Assembly: GCA_003117195.1 (NCBI GenBank)
Contig: BDSI01000147.1
Location: forward strand, 228,501-292,500
Length of the DNA: 64,000 bases
Source: Eudorina sp. 2006-703-Eu-15
Taxonomy: Eukaryota; Chlorophyta; Chlorophyceae; Chlamydomonadales; Volvocaceae
Direction: 5' to 3'
Shown here: positions 51,010 through 62,456 of the stretch, one piece after another
How the letters are laid out: every line of letters starts with the position of its first letter
How positions within the stretch are numbered: position 1 is the first letter of the stretch
Notes under the pieces: model-generated
Databases searched by the model: none
Told to the model about the DNA's origin: nothing
What the model saw: only the letters and a program-made list of their open reading frames with translations
Translations under genes and position numbers: made by a program

Positions 51010-51656
51010 GTCACTGTAGTCAGCGACAAGTAAGGGGTCGGCTTCCTTGAAGCCGGAAAAAAGGCGGGGCCCCCTACAATCCGTACAGGCCGTTTACCTT
51101 ACAACGGAAACTTTGTTACTGCGGAAGAGTGTGAGAGAGTGAAAGGGTGCCATTGAGGATGTCGTTGATGTTAAAGGTAGATCAGCGTGCATAGATTGAG
51201 CAAGCTCAAGCAGGTAGGGTAGCCCCGAATCCGACCTGCAGTATGCGCGCCGCCAACGGCGGTCACCGCATCTGCATTACAATCGTAACGATAGACGCCT
51301 CTCGCACTACCACATCCGTCTGTCCAGCAGATATCAAAAAAGCAAGCTACAAGCATTCTTGTTTTGCCGTGAAACTGTAGTTGTTTGGTCCGTCGTCGGC
51401 AAGCAAGCAGCCCTTTAGTTGCACGCCCGCAGCAGACGTGAACCTCTAAAGTTTGCCATCAATAGCTTCAAAGCAAATATAAGGCAAAAGCAGGGTGCAA
51501 AAAAGTCGTGGTGAGACCCGGACTTCGGCCATCGGAACTGGAGAACTTGTTGGTACTCGCTATGCTATCCCTTTACATTTTAAAGCTTTGAATTAATATA
51601 TGTTGTTAAATTGTATTCATCTGGCAAGACAGAAAGGCAAATCTAGATGATGGTGC
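51010..51656 (-). mobile_element. Family B element, right half of an interrupted copy
   Basis: Inverted: GGCTTCCTTGAAGCC near 51,030, then the CCGTCTGTCC, AACCTCTAAAGTTTGCC and AGACAGAAAGGCAAATCT segments. It stops at about 51,656; the rest of the element resumes at 53,072. Confidence 0.65.
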
Positions 51657-51667
51657 CATAAATGTGT

Positions 51668-52268
51668 CTGATCAGATTTCCGTTCTGACACGTCCCAGTG
51701 GTCCGCATAGTCATACCACAGCCCTGGGATGGCGGGTGTGGCTATGCGGCTCGGCAGCGGGCCGTCCTGGGGCTAGGTTGCATCCCAGCAGGGGGGCATG
51801 GGAAAGGCTGGGACGTGCGATGTGCCCCAAGGCCCGCCCCATCGCCGTGTCTGATCGGATTTCCGTTCTGACACGTCCCAGTGGTCCGCATAGTCATACC
51901 ACAGCCCTGGGATGGCGGGTGTGGCTATGCGGCTCGGCAGCGGGCCGTCCTGGGGCTAGGTTGCATCCCAGCAGGGGGGCATGGGAAAGGCTGGGACGTG
52001 CGATGTGCCCCAAGGCCCGCCCCATCGCCGTGTCTGATCGGATTTCCGTTCTGACACGTCCCAGTGGTCCGCATAGTCATACCACAGCCCTGGGATGGCG
52101 GGTGTGGCTATGCGGCTCGGCGGCGGGCCGTCCTGGGGCTAGGTTGCATCCCAGCAGGGGGGCATGGGAACAGGCTGGGACGTGCGATGTGCCCCAAGGC
52201 CCGCCCCATCGCCGTGTCTGATCAGATTTCCGTTCTGACACGTCCCAGTGGTCCGCATAATCATACAG
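51668..52268 (+). repeat. 183-bp tandem repeat, 3.3 units
   Basis: Units start at 51,668, 51,851, 52,034 and 52,218 with CTGATC(A/G)GATTTCCGTTCT. Units 1 and 2 differ at one or two bases; unit 3 has one inserted C, which ends the frame. Because 183 is divisible by three, a 61-residue repeat is open by chance. Confidence 0.9.
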
Positions 52269-52283
52269 GTCGGGCGGCGGCCC

Positions 52284-52842
52284 CGTGGCCGCGCCGGTCC
52301 TGAGCAAGGGCTGCGAACGCCAGGTGTACGGCAGGGTTCAAGGGCCCCCGCGCCGGGGTCGCCTGGGCGCGGCTAGGGACATCACGGCTGCGCAGGGGCG
52401 AGGGAGCGCATTTGCGCCTGTTGCCGGGCCCGAGCGGCGCGTCGGGGGCCTAGATCGCGGCCGCGACACCCTGAGCACGGGTCACACACGGCCCCTTGCT
52501 CAGGTTGCCGCGGGCGAGCCGGCCCGTTTTGGCGACGCGCCGCGACGCCGCCGGCGCCCCGCCGCGGCAGGCAGGTGCCGGGGCATGCGCAGGAGCGGTC
52601 GGGCACGTCGGGCGCGGCCCCAAGGCCGCGCCGGTCCTGAGCAAGGGCTGCGAACGCCAGGTGTACGGCAGGGTCCCAGGGCTCCCGCGCCGGGGTCGCC
52701 TGGGCGCGGCTAGGGACTTCACGGCTGCGCAGGGGCGAGGGAGCGCATTTGCGCCTGTTGCCGGGCCCGAGCGGCGCGTCGGGGGCCTAGATCGCGGCCG
52801 CGACACCCTGAGCACGGGTCACGCACGGCCCCTTGCTCAGGC
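52284..52842 (+). repeat. GC-rich duplicated segment (about 220 bp, 337 bp apart)
   Basis: GCGCCGGTCCTGAGCAAGGG at 52,291 and 52,628 begins two nearly identical copies ending CCCCTTGCTCAGG. The 120 bp between is also very GC-rich. Composition is far above that of the surroundings, and no splice signals suggest coding. Confidence 0.8.
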
Positions 52843-53071
52843 CGCTGCAGGGTCGGGTTGTTTGTCCCACCCTTGTGTCTATTTGTGCCCCAAACATCCA
52901 CAATAATATAAAATTGAATTTTATATTCATTTGCACTTGTGCTGTCTCAAATGAAGAATATTTGTGTGCCCTTGCTCGAGCAAGGGGTAAGCCACGGTGC
53001 ACCGTACATTATTTTTACCCTTGCTCGAGCACGGGTCATGTACGGGTCACCGTGCTTACCGCAAACTGGCC

Positions 53072-53338
53072 ATTTTGATGTTCAAATAAACATCAGAACA
53101 CTATGGAAGTTCAATTTAGCACGCGGCGCCCATTCCTAATCCAAGTAATCAGCAGCGGTACCTGTTGCAACAAACATGAGCGCGAGAGCCGTTGGGTGGA
53201 TGTTGACTCGGGTCCATGGAGACCGCGGAGCTTTACTTTGACCATTTGTGCGCAAAGAAATTATTTTCAGCCAAACCAAGAATACCGTGCTATAAAGGAC
53301 AATCAATATGACAAACAAAGCAAATTACTGTAGCAGAT
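53072..53338 (-). mobile_element. Family B element, left half of the interrupted copy
   Basis: GATGTTCAAATAAACATCAG, then GGTCCATGGAGACCGCGGAG and GTGCGCAAAGAAATTATTTTC, inverted B sequence continuing 51,010-51,656. It ends directly at the inverted R1 copy at 53,340. Confidence 0.65.
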
Positions 53339-55110
53339 AATGATAATAATAACAGCCCCCGCCCCATTAGAAAGACTATCCACGCAGGGATGAAAAAGGG
53401 GTTCCGCGGGGGGGCTAATCCCCCCCGCACCCCCCCTTAATGGACATGGGGGAACCCCCCCTGTCGACCCCCCCTGGCATGACGAGTCAGTGCTGTGATG
53501 GATGAATTAAGAGGATGAAGAGGATGAAGAAGAGGCACATGGCGGACATGAAAGGAAAGCAGAGGAAGGAAGGATATCGATATATGATACCACGCACTGT
53601 GCAAGCAGGCATATTAATATTACACATGAGGATGCACTTGCATGATGCAAGTACACTATCATGGCAGTTTGCAATTCACCGTTGTGGTGCCCCACCACAA
53701 CGATGGAAGGCAAGCTGCCATGACAATGTGGGAATGCGGCTTTGGAGACTTTGGAGAGCCCGTTCATTGGAAGAGTGTTATGAAGGCTGTTAAGGAGGCG
53801 TGCAAGCGGTTGGAAAGTTGATCACGAAACAAACAGTAGCCGTGTTATTCCGAGCCGCGACGCTATCCAACAGGAAGTATGCGGAAGGGTTCATACGTAG
53901 TGCTCCAAAGACATTATTACACAGTCGTGCGGACAGTAACGTCGGACAGTGAGTAGTTGCGAATGAATCACAGAGCCTGATCCGCACAAGGGAAAGAGCT
54001 GCAAGCATTATCAAGCACGCACACCGCGATGCACCATCATGTACCCACACGGTCAATATTATTGCGACGTAAAAAGAGCTGCGCAGCGCCTGACAATGAC
54101 GGTTGAATGATGTGACGAACAGGGCCACAAGTACGTAACATACATGACATTCAGCGAGCTAAGAAGCGCATGCGACTGAAAAGCATCGAGAAGGAATTTA
54201 AAAACGAATGCCAGTCGTGTAGAAATAAATGACAATACAGATGTGGAAAGCAAGTTGAAGCTATGTCGGAACATGCAAAACGATTCATCGCAACAGGAGC
54301 GCGCAGTTCAGGCAGGCTAAGCCGCACCGTTTGAATATTAGATGTTATATGATCTAACAATACACTAATCACTGTCACGTAAAAATAACTGCGTAGCGCC
54401 TGAAAATGACGGTTGAAGCATGTGACGAACATCAGCGAGGTAAGAACCGCATGCGACTGAAGAGCATCCAGAAGGATATATAAAACGAAAGCCAGTGGTT
54501 TAAACAGAATTCACACGACAGTACTGAAGCGGTAAGCAACATGAAATACGATGAATCGCAACATGAACGCGCAGAGTACGCAAAGTCGCACCGTTATACT
54601 ATTAGATAAGCAACCGACAATGCGACAAGCGTGCCATACTGGTGTACTGCCTTGCAGTCGAGCGATGTGTGGCAGGTCGGGAGGAAGCTGGTCTGTAACA
54701 AGGCTGCAGTCCATAGGCATACCATAAGCTTTCGGGAGCGAAAATAGTCGGTCATTAATGGAGAGCGAGGTGTGCGCCTCACAACACGACGGCCCAACGA
54801 AAGTCGAAAGCGGCGAGCGATTTTAACCCGTTCACCGACCTCAACAATCGGCACAGCACAAAGAGCAGTGGTAAGTGAGGAATGATGAATGCGCTGAAGA
54901 ATGGGCGGGACAACGTCGCCAGCGTTCGTGAAGGTTCGTGCAAGGTCTGCTCGCAAGCTGATGATGAATAGTACCACTTAGCGGAATCGTAATAAAGAAT
55001 CAGCGGAGTAGCCATGAATATCATCATAAGCACTAGGCAGATACATATTATTTTGCAGCGAACAGCGGGAAGCGAGCGGTGCTCGCGAGCATGGTCGTCG
55101 GACACACGGA
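53339..55110 (-). repeat. R1 unit, inverted, nearly complete
   Basis: It reads on the minus strand from the hairpin arm (53,351) through the G-run block, the stem-loop (53,648-53,722), the internal repeats and the CTCGCGAGCACCGCTCGCT end (about 55,075-55,093). It is well diverged from the direct arrays. It lies in the intron between the two GCC2/GCC3-like exons. Confidence 0.8.
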
Positions 55111-55149
55111 CACACGGACATACGGACATACGGACATGGGCAATCCTAT

Positions 55150-55195
55150 CGGGCGGGGCCCCCCGAACGCGCTTCGCGCTGGGGCCCCGCCCAAA
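55150..55195 (-). repeat. Family B terminal palindrome, solitary
   Basis: GGGCGGGGCCCC...GGGGCCCCGCCC with TCGCGCTG/AACGCGCTTCGCG in the middle, inverted, preceded by GACATGGGCAATCCTA as in other B copies. No B body follows, so this is a solo end next to the R1 copy. Confidence 0.7.
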
Positions 55196-55496
55196 ACAAT
55201 GTTCGAGTGCTCACTGCAACTGCACTAAAACGATTTTATGCAGCACATACATACGAACCGATCATGGTGGTGGTATTAGTGATGTAAATTGCAGGCAGCC
55301 ATACATACATGCACAGTCATTTCAGTGTTCCAGTCCAATCCGCTCGTCCGTGCAGGGTGCATCCGTCCATGTGTTAAACCATGTTATGTATTATATGTAT
55401 ACGTTGGTTATCCGTACTGGTACATTAAAAGCACGGGATGTTTGTACCAGTATTGCTGCGTACCATTATGGTAAACACCAGCAGCTTTCGACGCAC

Positions 55497-55676
55497 CTGC
55501 AGTGCCTTTGCGGCAAACGCATGCTTCATTGAGACCATTACCATCCAAGTCTTTGACAACTCCTGGGGCCGTGCAACGTAGACATTCCGGCAAGCGAGGT
55601 AGGTTGGCGTACTCGTACTGACCGTTGCACATCCTGCATTTGTTAGGAGGAGTTCCAGCGCGGCCAAGACCACATC
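55497..55676 (-). CDS. Cys-rich GCC2/GCC3-like repeat exon
   Basis: The frame has eight cysteines in short loops (CGLGRAGTPPNKCRMC, ECLRCTAPG, EACVCRKGTAG), as in the ephrin-receptor-like GCC2/GCC3 or EGF-like class. The acceptor is TGTATGTAG and the donor GTGCGT leaves one base, which joins exactly to the exon at 50.96 kb across a 4.5-kb intron. These repeats are usually spacers in extracellular proteins. Confidence 0.7.
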
Positions 55677-55932
55677 CTACATACATGCAAGGCAGGCGGG
55701 GGTAAGAAGATAGTTAACGTTGTCTCTTGGGGGATAGAGATACAACATTGACTAAAAAGCTCGGTGAACAAAGTGCACACTAAGTACCAGGCACCCCTAC
55801 CTACAGATGAATGCAATTGGTTTCGGTTGCAACAATTGCAAACAATTGTATCAACGAAATGGTATCGAGTGTATGTGAATATACGCTTCAGACTTCATAC
55901 GCATGGGCACGCAACTTGCCTGATATCTTTAC

Positions 55933-56071
55933 CTCACACACAAATGCAAGGTTGCTAGCAGGAGAGCTGTCACATGGCCTCAAGTCTGACCAGGTTCCTG
56001 AGCTGTTGGTGAAGGACAGGCAGGAAGAGCTGCCCCGCAAGGCTGGGCGGGGATCCCAATTGCTCCAGATG
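55933..56071 (-). CDS. CTLD, C-terminal part
   Basis: It continues the previous exon in phase. It reads SNWDPRPALRGSSSCLSF, then GTWSDLRPC and ends AFVCE before GTAAAG. This is the classic CTLD end: W..P, a Cys, W-x-D-x-x-C, then F-V-C-E. The CTLD fold binds sugars or proteins outside the cell. The usual EPN or QPD sugar-coordinating triplet is not evident, so calcium-dependent sugar binding is not assured. The join to the next exon is one base out of phase unless a downstream donor or a missing exon is used. Confidence 0.75.
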
Positions 56072-56299
56072 CTGGTTCCATAGGTGACCGAGTGCGTAGG
56101 TAGGCGGTAAGTTGTAGAAGCGCCAGCAGCGGGTACGTACACAGAATGAGCGAGGGGAGCACAGTCATGCATACTATATGCGAATACGTGCATGGGAATA
56201 AGTAGGAACAGCTAGGTGAAAGGTAGTGGATTGTGCAGCAGACACGTTATGCCAATGATGGCTTCTTGTTTTCACGATGCAGTAGCAGCCCTATCAATG

Positions 56300-56990
56300 C
56301 CTCATACTTCTTCTTACTTTGTCCGTTTGTGCGCATACAAATGTTTGTCGCTAAACCAAAAATACCTTGCAATGGAGGACAATTAGTATGACAAATATTG
56401 CGAATTATTAGTATAGCGGATGATGAACGGTTTGCCGTTAGGTAAGCAAGCTTCGCATCGTGCCTACATTAGTGTACACGGGACCAACAACAGCGAGCGG
56501 TGTTTCTTATTTTTGGATAAGAAGGTTTCTTTACATCATCCTCGGCAGATTTTCTTTTGAGGTCCGTAACCTCGCTGTTAATTTGACAGCCGCTTCGGTG
56601 CATGAACAGGCTCGAGCACCCAAGCTGTGAAGCAAGCCGAGCTGCGCCACGGTCGGAACATTCGTCACGTTCTGTCCGATTGTTGTCGACGTGCTGCTTC
56701 TCTGTGCCGCAAACTTTGCCACATGTGCCGCATAAATATTGCTGGGCAGGATGCAGCACTGTCTTTCAGCTGGTATTGTCGTCTATGTCGTCAACCGCGT
56801 GCGACTGATCGAGCACATCGCCATCGTCTCCACAGCTCAGTTTGACGCTGCTTTCATGGGGTGTGGTGGGGCAAATGTTCGCTTTCCAGCGGGCCATTTC
56901 CGGGCGGATGGTGCCTACAGCGCGGTGAACTGTGTGTTCAGAGCTAGTGAGTGGAAAATCGCGTTTGCCGTATCACAGTGGTCAGCTTAA
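56300..56990 (-). mobile_element. Family B/C composite element, truncated copy
   Basis: It starts inside B (TTTGTGCGCATACAAATG) and continues into segment C, ending CACAGTGGTCAGCTTAA at 56,990. Several frameshifts relative to the other two copies. It lies between the two CTLD exons. Confidence 0.6.
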
Positions 56991-57143
56991 ATGGTGAATA
57001 ACAGATAATTCACCTTTTGAACATTTCAAAGGTGGGTCATAACTAAGCAGGAGGAATAACTAAGCAGGAGGAAAGGGTGCAAATAAAGTGTGCATGGGAG
57101 ACCTCAATCCTGCGCACAGTTGCAACATTATCAGCCCACTTAC

Positions 57144-57351
57144 TTGTCCGCTTCATCAAATCCCCATGTACTTGATTCATCTAACCATTTCCATCTGCGG
57201 GTGGCCAAATCGGTTACGGCGCCTGCCCAAAGGTTGGACGTGAAGGCCTTCTGCCTGATCTCTGGACGTGCCTGCAGACGTACCGAAGGCGATGAACCGC
57301 CCGTGAATTCGTGAACCAGGAAGATTTGGACAAACTGGAAAGGATCCGAAC
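57144..57351 (-). CDS. CTLD (C-type-lectin-like), first recognisable part
   Basis: The exon contains FQFVQIFLVHEFTGG followed by NLWAGAVTD and RRWKWLDE, the conserved core of C-type-lectin-like domains (aromatic-x-G, then WxWxD). The donor GTAAGTGG is strong and leaves two bases, which join the next exon to give Asn-Ile-Trp. The acceptor is weaker: GTAAG at 57,352 keeps phase with the 58.7-kb exon, whereas TTTCCAG at 57,335 is better in sequence but breaks phase. The N-terminal Cys of the CTLD is not obvious. Confidence 0.65.
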
Positions 57352-57354
57352 CTT

Positions 57355-58692
57355 ACTTTGTACCCCTTCCTGAACAGCTTAAGTAATAAGAAATAAGCAG
57401 GCATGGTCCCAAAAGAACAACAAATCAAGCAGTTTGAATATGTAATGTTCTTACAACAACAGCAACAGTCCACTCATGTCAGGGCTCATCGATAAAACCT
57501 ACATGGATGAGTTTCAGTAGGGTGGTGGTCTTCGTTGCACTGTTTAGGGAAATGAGGTTTCCACCTGAATGTAATGAAGATAAATTATTAGATTGGAGGG
57601 GACGCAACGAGCGATTGAATAGGGTGGGGGCACAATTTGAATGGCGGTGGGCGAATAGCTACACAACTAACAGAGCTTGTGGTTTAAATCGCGGGCGGGG
57701 TGATCGTCGGGCTCTTTCGGGAACCCTTCGGAATTCTCCATGAACATACATGAATGCACAGTGCTAATGTGTGTTGAGAGAGGATTCGGCCCTTGGCCTT
57801 TCCTGGTTTGTCAACAACATGCAGGGTCGTCTAATGGGAAAGACCCTGGCATTCTGTCTAGATAGAGATCGGCGGTTTTGAATCCCCGTCTCCTCACCGC
57901 CGTGAGATTAGGCGGGTCTAGCGCGGTTTCCAGGAGAGGCAATCCTGGCGCGCTGGTAAGTAGAGGCCGGTATGGCTGCGTGCCCCTCCCCCCCCGGGTG
58001 ATGGAGGGCGGGTGTGCAGTACTTGGTATATATGACTGATGAGATGATGCACCTGCCTACGAGCTATCTGGGCCGGTTGAAACACGCACCCGGTAGGTCG
58101 GAATACGGTCCACCTTGCAACGGTTACAATATTATGCACCACTGTTGCAGTGGTGGAACACCAATAGTAAAACTGGTGTGATTATGGACTTAAGAATCTA
58201 CTGTGATTCCTGATGCAAAACACACGCACCATGGTTTGAGCAGTAGTCCTGGGCATTGCGGAAGGAGGTAGGGTTCAAGCCCAAGATCCACCTCCTCTGA
58301 GATTCATTCAGCAATACAACAGTCTCTGATGGAATCAGGAAAATTGTGAAAACATGTCTGGGGATTACGTTGTATCATCTATAGGAAACGGTGGAACCTA
58401 CACAGCTAACTGGGAAGGCACAGCGGTCTGATGGGGGATATGAACAAACCTACCTACCTATCGAGCTGTGTACGTATAGTACGTAGGGCGGGGCCCTGAG
58501 GAGATTTGACAGATCATGTATTTGTAGCAAAATGTATACATTTTTTAAGACTGGTTCGGTATCAGAAGCCCAGCCAACCCTAAACCCTAAAACCCTCAAC
58601 CCCAAAACGTAGTAGGTGGTGTCCCAGCATCTCGAGAAACCTTTGCCAGCTCTCACCTACTACAAAAATGATCAGTTAGAAACATAGCTTAC
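57355..58692. other. Intron with SINE-like sequence and telomere-like tract
   Basis: 57,840-57,900 (GGTTTTGAATCCCC) and 58,250-58,300 (GGGTTCAAGCCC) look like tRNA B boxes, suggesting SINE remnants. 58,577-58,603 reads CCCTAAACCCTAAAACCC, another short telomere-like tract. No gene. Confidence 0.4.
58577..58603 (+). repeat. Telomere-like tract
   Basis: CCCTAAACCCTAAAACCCTC contains CCCTAAA and CCCTAAAA units. Interstitial and very short. Confidence 0.5.
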
Positions 58693-58904
58693 GAGTAATA
58701 TCTGCAGGAGTTGGTCCACCACATTCAGGCCTAACCGTGTTGTCCACAAAGAACCGAGCATTGGAGAAGCGGCCGTTGAGAACTCCAGATACTGGAATTG
58801 GGATGGCACCCCCCAGGCCTTTGGTGTATATCAGAGCCGTTGCCCTTTGTGGGCGAAGGATTTCAGCATCAGCAAGAAACAATTCAATTATAAATGCACA
58901 CAAA
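58693..58904 (-). CDS. Exon of unidentified domain before the CTLD
   Basis: Seventy codons are open between a weak acceptor (CTTGAAG) and a good donor (GTAAGC). The sequence contains FIIELFLADAEI, IYTKGLGGAIPIPVSG and NARFFVDNTVRPECGG, typical of a folded beta-rich domain. It takes a base from the 59.1-kb exon to give Ser and leaves one base. The family is unrecognised; with the next exon it may form one domain leading into the CTLD. Confidence 0.5.
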
Positions 58905-59058
58905 CTTCAAGGGATGAATCACTAGGCATGAATTAGGGGATGTGTCCTTCAGTCATTGTAACCACCAGCGGCTGCAAACTATAGAGACAAGCACCCTGTT
59001 GTCATCATAAAGCATGTTCGTGTGCAGAGAAGCTACAAAAGTTGAAACCCACACACAC

Positions 59059-59147
59059 CTGAAGGGCATATCCCTGTACTCCTCAAATGTCAACCACATG
59101 CGAACGTTGTACTTGTCTGGATTGAAATCAACATTTCGTGTAAAGCC
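59059..59147 (-). CDS. Exon of unidentified N-terminal domain
   Basis: It starts after CGTGCAG with GFTRNVDFNPDKYNVRMWLT and ends FEEYRDMPF before GTGTGT, leaving two bases. The composition is that of an ordinary globular domain, unlike the Ser/Arg-rich exons upstream. It joins in phase to the 58.7-kb exon. I do not recognise the fold. The upstream join is ambiguous. Confidence 0.4.
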
Positions 59148-60143
59148 CTGCACGCATACATGCAACAAGAACCGAGTAAATACAAGGGTTAATACGTTGT
59201 CAGCCCCCTAAAATCCTTGCAGAGTGGTAACTTGTTAATTACTGCTATTACACACACGAGAGTGTAGAGAATGTGAGAGTTCCCAGTGTTACGGCGTTTG
59301 GAGTGGGGACTCAACAAGAAGAGCCGAAGTGCAGTGGTGGAGGCAAAGAGTCTGCATAGGGCCTGAACCAGACTGTGAACAAGTGGATGGTTGGCTAGGA
59401 GAGGTAAACCAGAGTGACAATGATTTCCATGCATACAAAAAGAGGAGATAATAGAGGTAATAACACCAGTGTGAGTGTCCTGGTAGGATAAGTAGAACAT
59501 GCAGCTGTGGAGCTTGTGGCAGGTGGAATTGGACAGCTTATCTGAGCTGAAACACAGTTGGCTAAAGACACGAGCAGATGGCTGCTGCACCTACAGACAT
59601 TTCGGTGATCTGCTGCTTTGCAATCAAAGTGCAGTCGGCCGTCTACCTGTTGGGCAAGAGTAGGTGCCCCGGGGTCAACCCCGCAACCTGCACCCCGCAT
59701 GCACCCCGCACCCCGCACCCCGCATCCCCAGAGGTTATGGACCACTCGTGCGAAATGATTAGGGATCACTGCTAGAATATGGGACGCGCGCCCCTCAAAT
59801 AAGTACGAAAGGTACAGTAGAGTATGCCTTGATGTTTTCATTGGACCTTTCAAGCATCTTTGTTCCGCAGCTTCTGCATATTTCCAAGCAAAACAAGCAT
59901 TTGTGAAGCAATTAAGTTTGCCAGGGAGGGAGGGCGAGTGAGAAATTCGAAGCCCCCCTGATGGAAAAATACCGTATGTTGAGGTGACTGTACCATGATG
60001 ATGGAGATAATAGTATGTTGAAATGCTAGTACATGTTTATCATAAGCTTACTTTATTTCCATGCGATGCATGTACCAAAATATATTTGCGAGACTAGCGT
60101 GAAAACATTATTGTGCATGAGAGTAAAATACTTGCAATTGTAC

Positions 60144-60228
60144 TTGTTATGGAGAACTCGGTTCCGTTCGTTCGCTCCGTGCCATTGGTTACACTGAGTT
60201 CATTGCTCTGGGCCTTCTCCTCCATCAC
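60144..60228 (-). CDS. Small exon, end uncertain
   Basis: An acceptor (CTCGCAG) opens VMEEKAQSNELS in phase 0, matching the previous exon. The 3' end is unclear: candidate donors are GTAACC after NELS (36-bp exon, phase 0, which would fit the next exon) and GTACAA or GTATTT further on (phase 1, which would not). Past the last donor the frame runs into a hydrophobic stretch (STIASILLSCTIMF) and a stop, so a membrane segment cannot be excluded. Confidence 0.3.
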
Positions 60229-60501
60229 CTGCGAGTCAAAATATGTACAAGCGACAAGGTTCACGATCCTTGCAACGGAGCAATCATACATCAAACATAC
60301 AACACACTACTGGCAGTATCGCGTGCAGAAATGAAGAAAACATAACACCATTGATGACATTAGCCGCACGCATGGCAATGAATATCTTCGTGTGTCACAA
60401 TTAGCCGCACGCATAGCAATGACTGCTTCCCAGTCATGGTATGGCAGTGTGCACAATTCTTGAAGCTATTGTGAACCTTCGCCCCGCATGCCTGCGCATA
60501 C

Positions 60502-60649
60502 CTGTCTGAATGTATTTTCGGATGTGCCGGTGCTTTGTTCGATGGAATCTGAGATCTCCTTGGTAACCTGTGCTGACTCACTAACTTCCCGAGTGGATAT
60601 CAAGCTCTGCGTCTTTGATCGGTCAACTGCGTTGGAGATGCTGCTGGAC
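60502..60649 (-). CDS. Ser-rich hydrophilic exon
   Basis: It begins after ATGTGCAG and ends at a GTATGC donor. It takes one base to complete the Arg codon split by the previous intron and ends in phase 0. The product (SSSISNAVDRSKTQSLIST, then SESAQVTKEISDSIEQST) is polar, Ser/Thr/Glu-rich and could form a short helix. No domain is recognised. Support is the open frame, two consensus splice sites and a composition that continues the preceding exons. Confidence 0.5.
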
Positions 60650-61353
60650 CTGCACATGATAAAGGATGAAATCTGTTATAATATGCACAAATAGTCAGTC
60701 ATATGTACTAAACAATCTGGCGCACTCATGGTTAATCCATTACAGCCTTCCACTCACTTGCATGATACATATGGTCCGCAATGCCACCCATGCATGTCGA
60801 TCGTATGTTATTACTGCACAAAAATGGATTTCTGGCATATACCTGCCCACATGCATTCACTTGACGGACCCCAACGAAGGCATGCTCTCTCGCAGCACAG
60901 CATGATTTTATTTCCGTCTATAAAAAATGATATATAACAGGTTGTATACCTTGTGGTAAAGTGCTTAGAGTGGTACATTTTATAATAAGTAAGAACTCTT
61001 CATTAACATCACAACCATCACTGTATTCATCCTACTATTCCGAATCATTCTATTCGCCATCGTCATATTCATCATCAATGTTATCATCATTCTTATTATT
61101 ATTGTTGTCGTAAGTGTCATTCATAATTGTTGTCATTGTAATATTAATGTATTTTCATCTTTTAGTTATCATTACTATTACTTTTTTTATAATAATTATT
61201 GTTGCTATTTCCATGGCCCACACATGCTTTAGCGCCCCTATTTAGATCGACCAGATCGGACCACGTAAATGAAGCCACTTTGTACATATCATCTATACGC
61301 GGTTCCATGCTAAACTAAGCTCTTATTAGATACAGAGCCAACCGCTGTCTTAC

Positions 61354-61499
61354 CGGCCGTAACCCACGCTGCGCGATGTCTCTGTCGAGCCACCCCGCTC
61401 CGAGGTGCGTTCCGAACTGAATGACTCCTCTGAAGTGGTGGATGAGCCGAATGTTTGCGACCAGCCTTGCGACCTGCGGCGTGCGTTACGCCGACTCAT
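61354..61499 (-). CDS. Ser/Thr/Arg/Glu-rich exon, possible alternative start
   Basis: The segment reads MSRRNARRRSQGWSQTFGSS and continues with SEESFSSERTSERGGSTE before a GTAAGA donor, leaving two bases. An in-frame TGA directly precedes the ATG, so either translation starts here at 61,497-61,499, or the exon begins at 61,495 after an internal AG and joins the 62.3-kb exon in phase 2. The downstream phase match to the next exon is exact. The region is low-complexity and probably disordered or phosphorylated; no signal peptide is visible. Confidence 0.4.
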
Positions 61500-62232
61500 T
61501 CAAGTAGTTGTTGCCGATCCATTTTCTGATAATGAACAAGGTTCAACGCTTGATCCAGTGGATGGGTGGTGCAAAGGCTAATCGAGATGTTGTGCACCGC
61601 TATGGTTGAGACTGTATGCATGCTCCCGTCAATGTACTGTGTCCTCATTGTGCCAGGTATCGAGTGCCACGCACTCCAACATCCAACAACATCCCTTCCG
61701 TCAGGGCCGTTCCCTGGAGCCATTATTGGCGTCCTTAGCTTCCAGGACAATCAAGGGGTGGGCGACGTCCCGTGTCATGTCATGCGGAAGCGACACATGC
61801 CTCCAACCTCTTTGCTAACCTCCACCGTGACAGTCACCAGGACATTACAAGAAACAGTGCGGGTTGTGATGTAAATTGCAACACATGAAGAGGGCCAAGC
61901 AAGGCAACCGATACGACCACTGTCCTTGGATATTTATGTGCGTGTTTACCCTATGGCAATCTATATAGATGGTTACCAGAGCCGTGTTACACTAGGTATG
62001 TATATTGTAAAGCAAAGAGGTAAGGGTGGGCGAATCCAGGGAGCTCAGCCCTCTGTATCCAATCATTACTGCTATGTGCTTCCTGTATAAATTATTTGGT
62101 GACACAATCATATCGTCCGCCTAACCCATAATTTCAATCCAAGCTTACCATAATAGATATGAGTCGTGCTCTCTCTTGTGAAAGAAGGCCTTCTTTAAGA
62201 TACAACCCATATGGAGCGCTCACATTACTCAC

Positions 62233-62348
62233 ATGGTATTCGTTTCCGAGAAGCTCTCAGATACCTCACTTCCGACAGTGCGTTCTCGACTGCTCGTCCT
62301 CGACTGGCCGCTGGTGCTGGTACGGCCACGTGTGGTGCCCACGGATTC
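62233..62348 (-). CDS. Ser/Thr/Arg-rich exon of the N-terminal region
   Basis: The exon is bounded by an acceptor (ATTGCAG) and a good donor (GTGAGT). The 38 open codons are rich in Ser, Thr, Arg and Glu, for example RGRTSTSGQSRTSSRERT and SEVSESFSE. It starts in phase 0 and leaves two bases, which fits the next exon if that begins after the AG at 61,496-61,497. No domain is recognised; it looks disordered. The shared composition with the exon at 61.4 kb is the main reason to join them. Confidence 0.45.
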
Positions 62349-62456
62349 CTGCAATTCCATACAATTGATAATGTTTTATGCGTGTAATCAATCACAGCCA
62401 TGTCTGATCAGTACGCTATGCTAGCAGTCAAAACGAACAAAAGCCATGACAAGCGC

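Noticed and set aside
51664..52221. A 185-codon frame with three 61-residue repeats as a repeat protein
   Set aside because: The 183-bp period keeps the frame open automatically; the repeats are nearly identical at DNA level, a one-base insertion in unit 3 breaks it, and there are no splice or start signals. It is a minisatellite.
59189..59853. Frames of 130-150 codons at 59.2-59.9 kb
   Set aside because: No domain, no consensus splice sites, and low-complexity CACCCCG repeats near 59,690.
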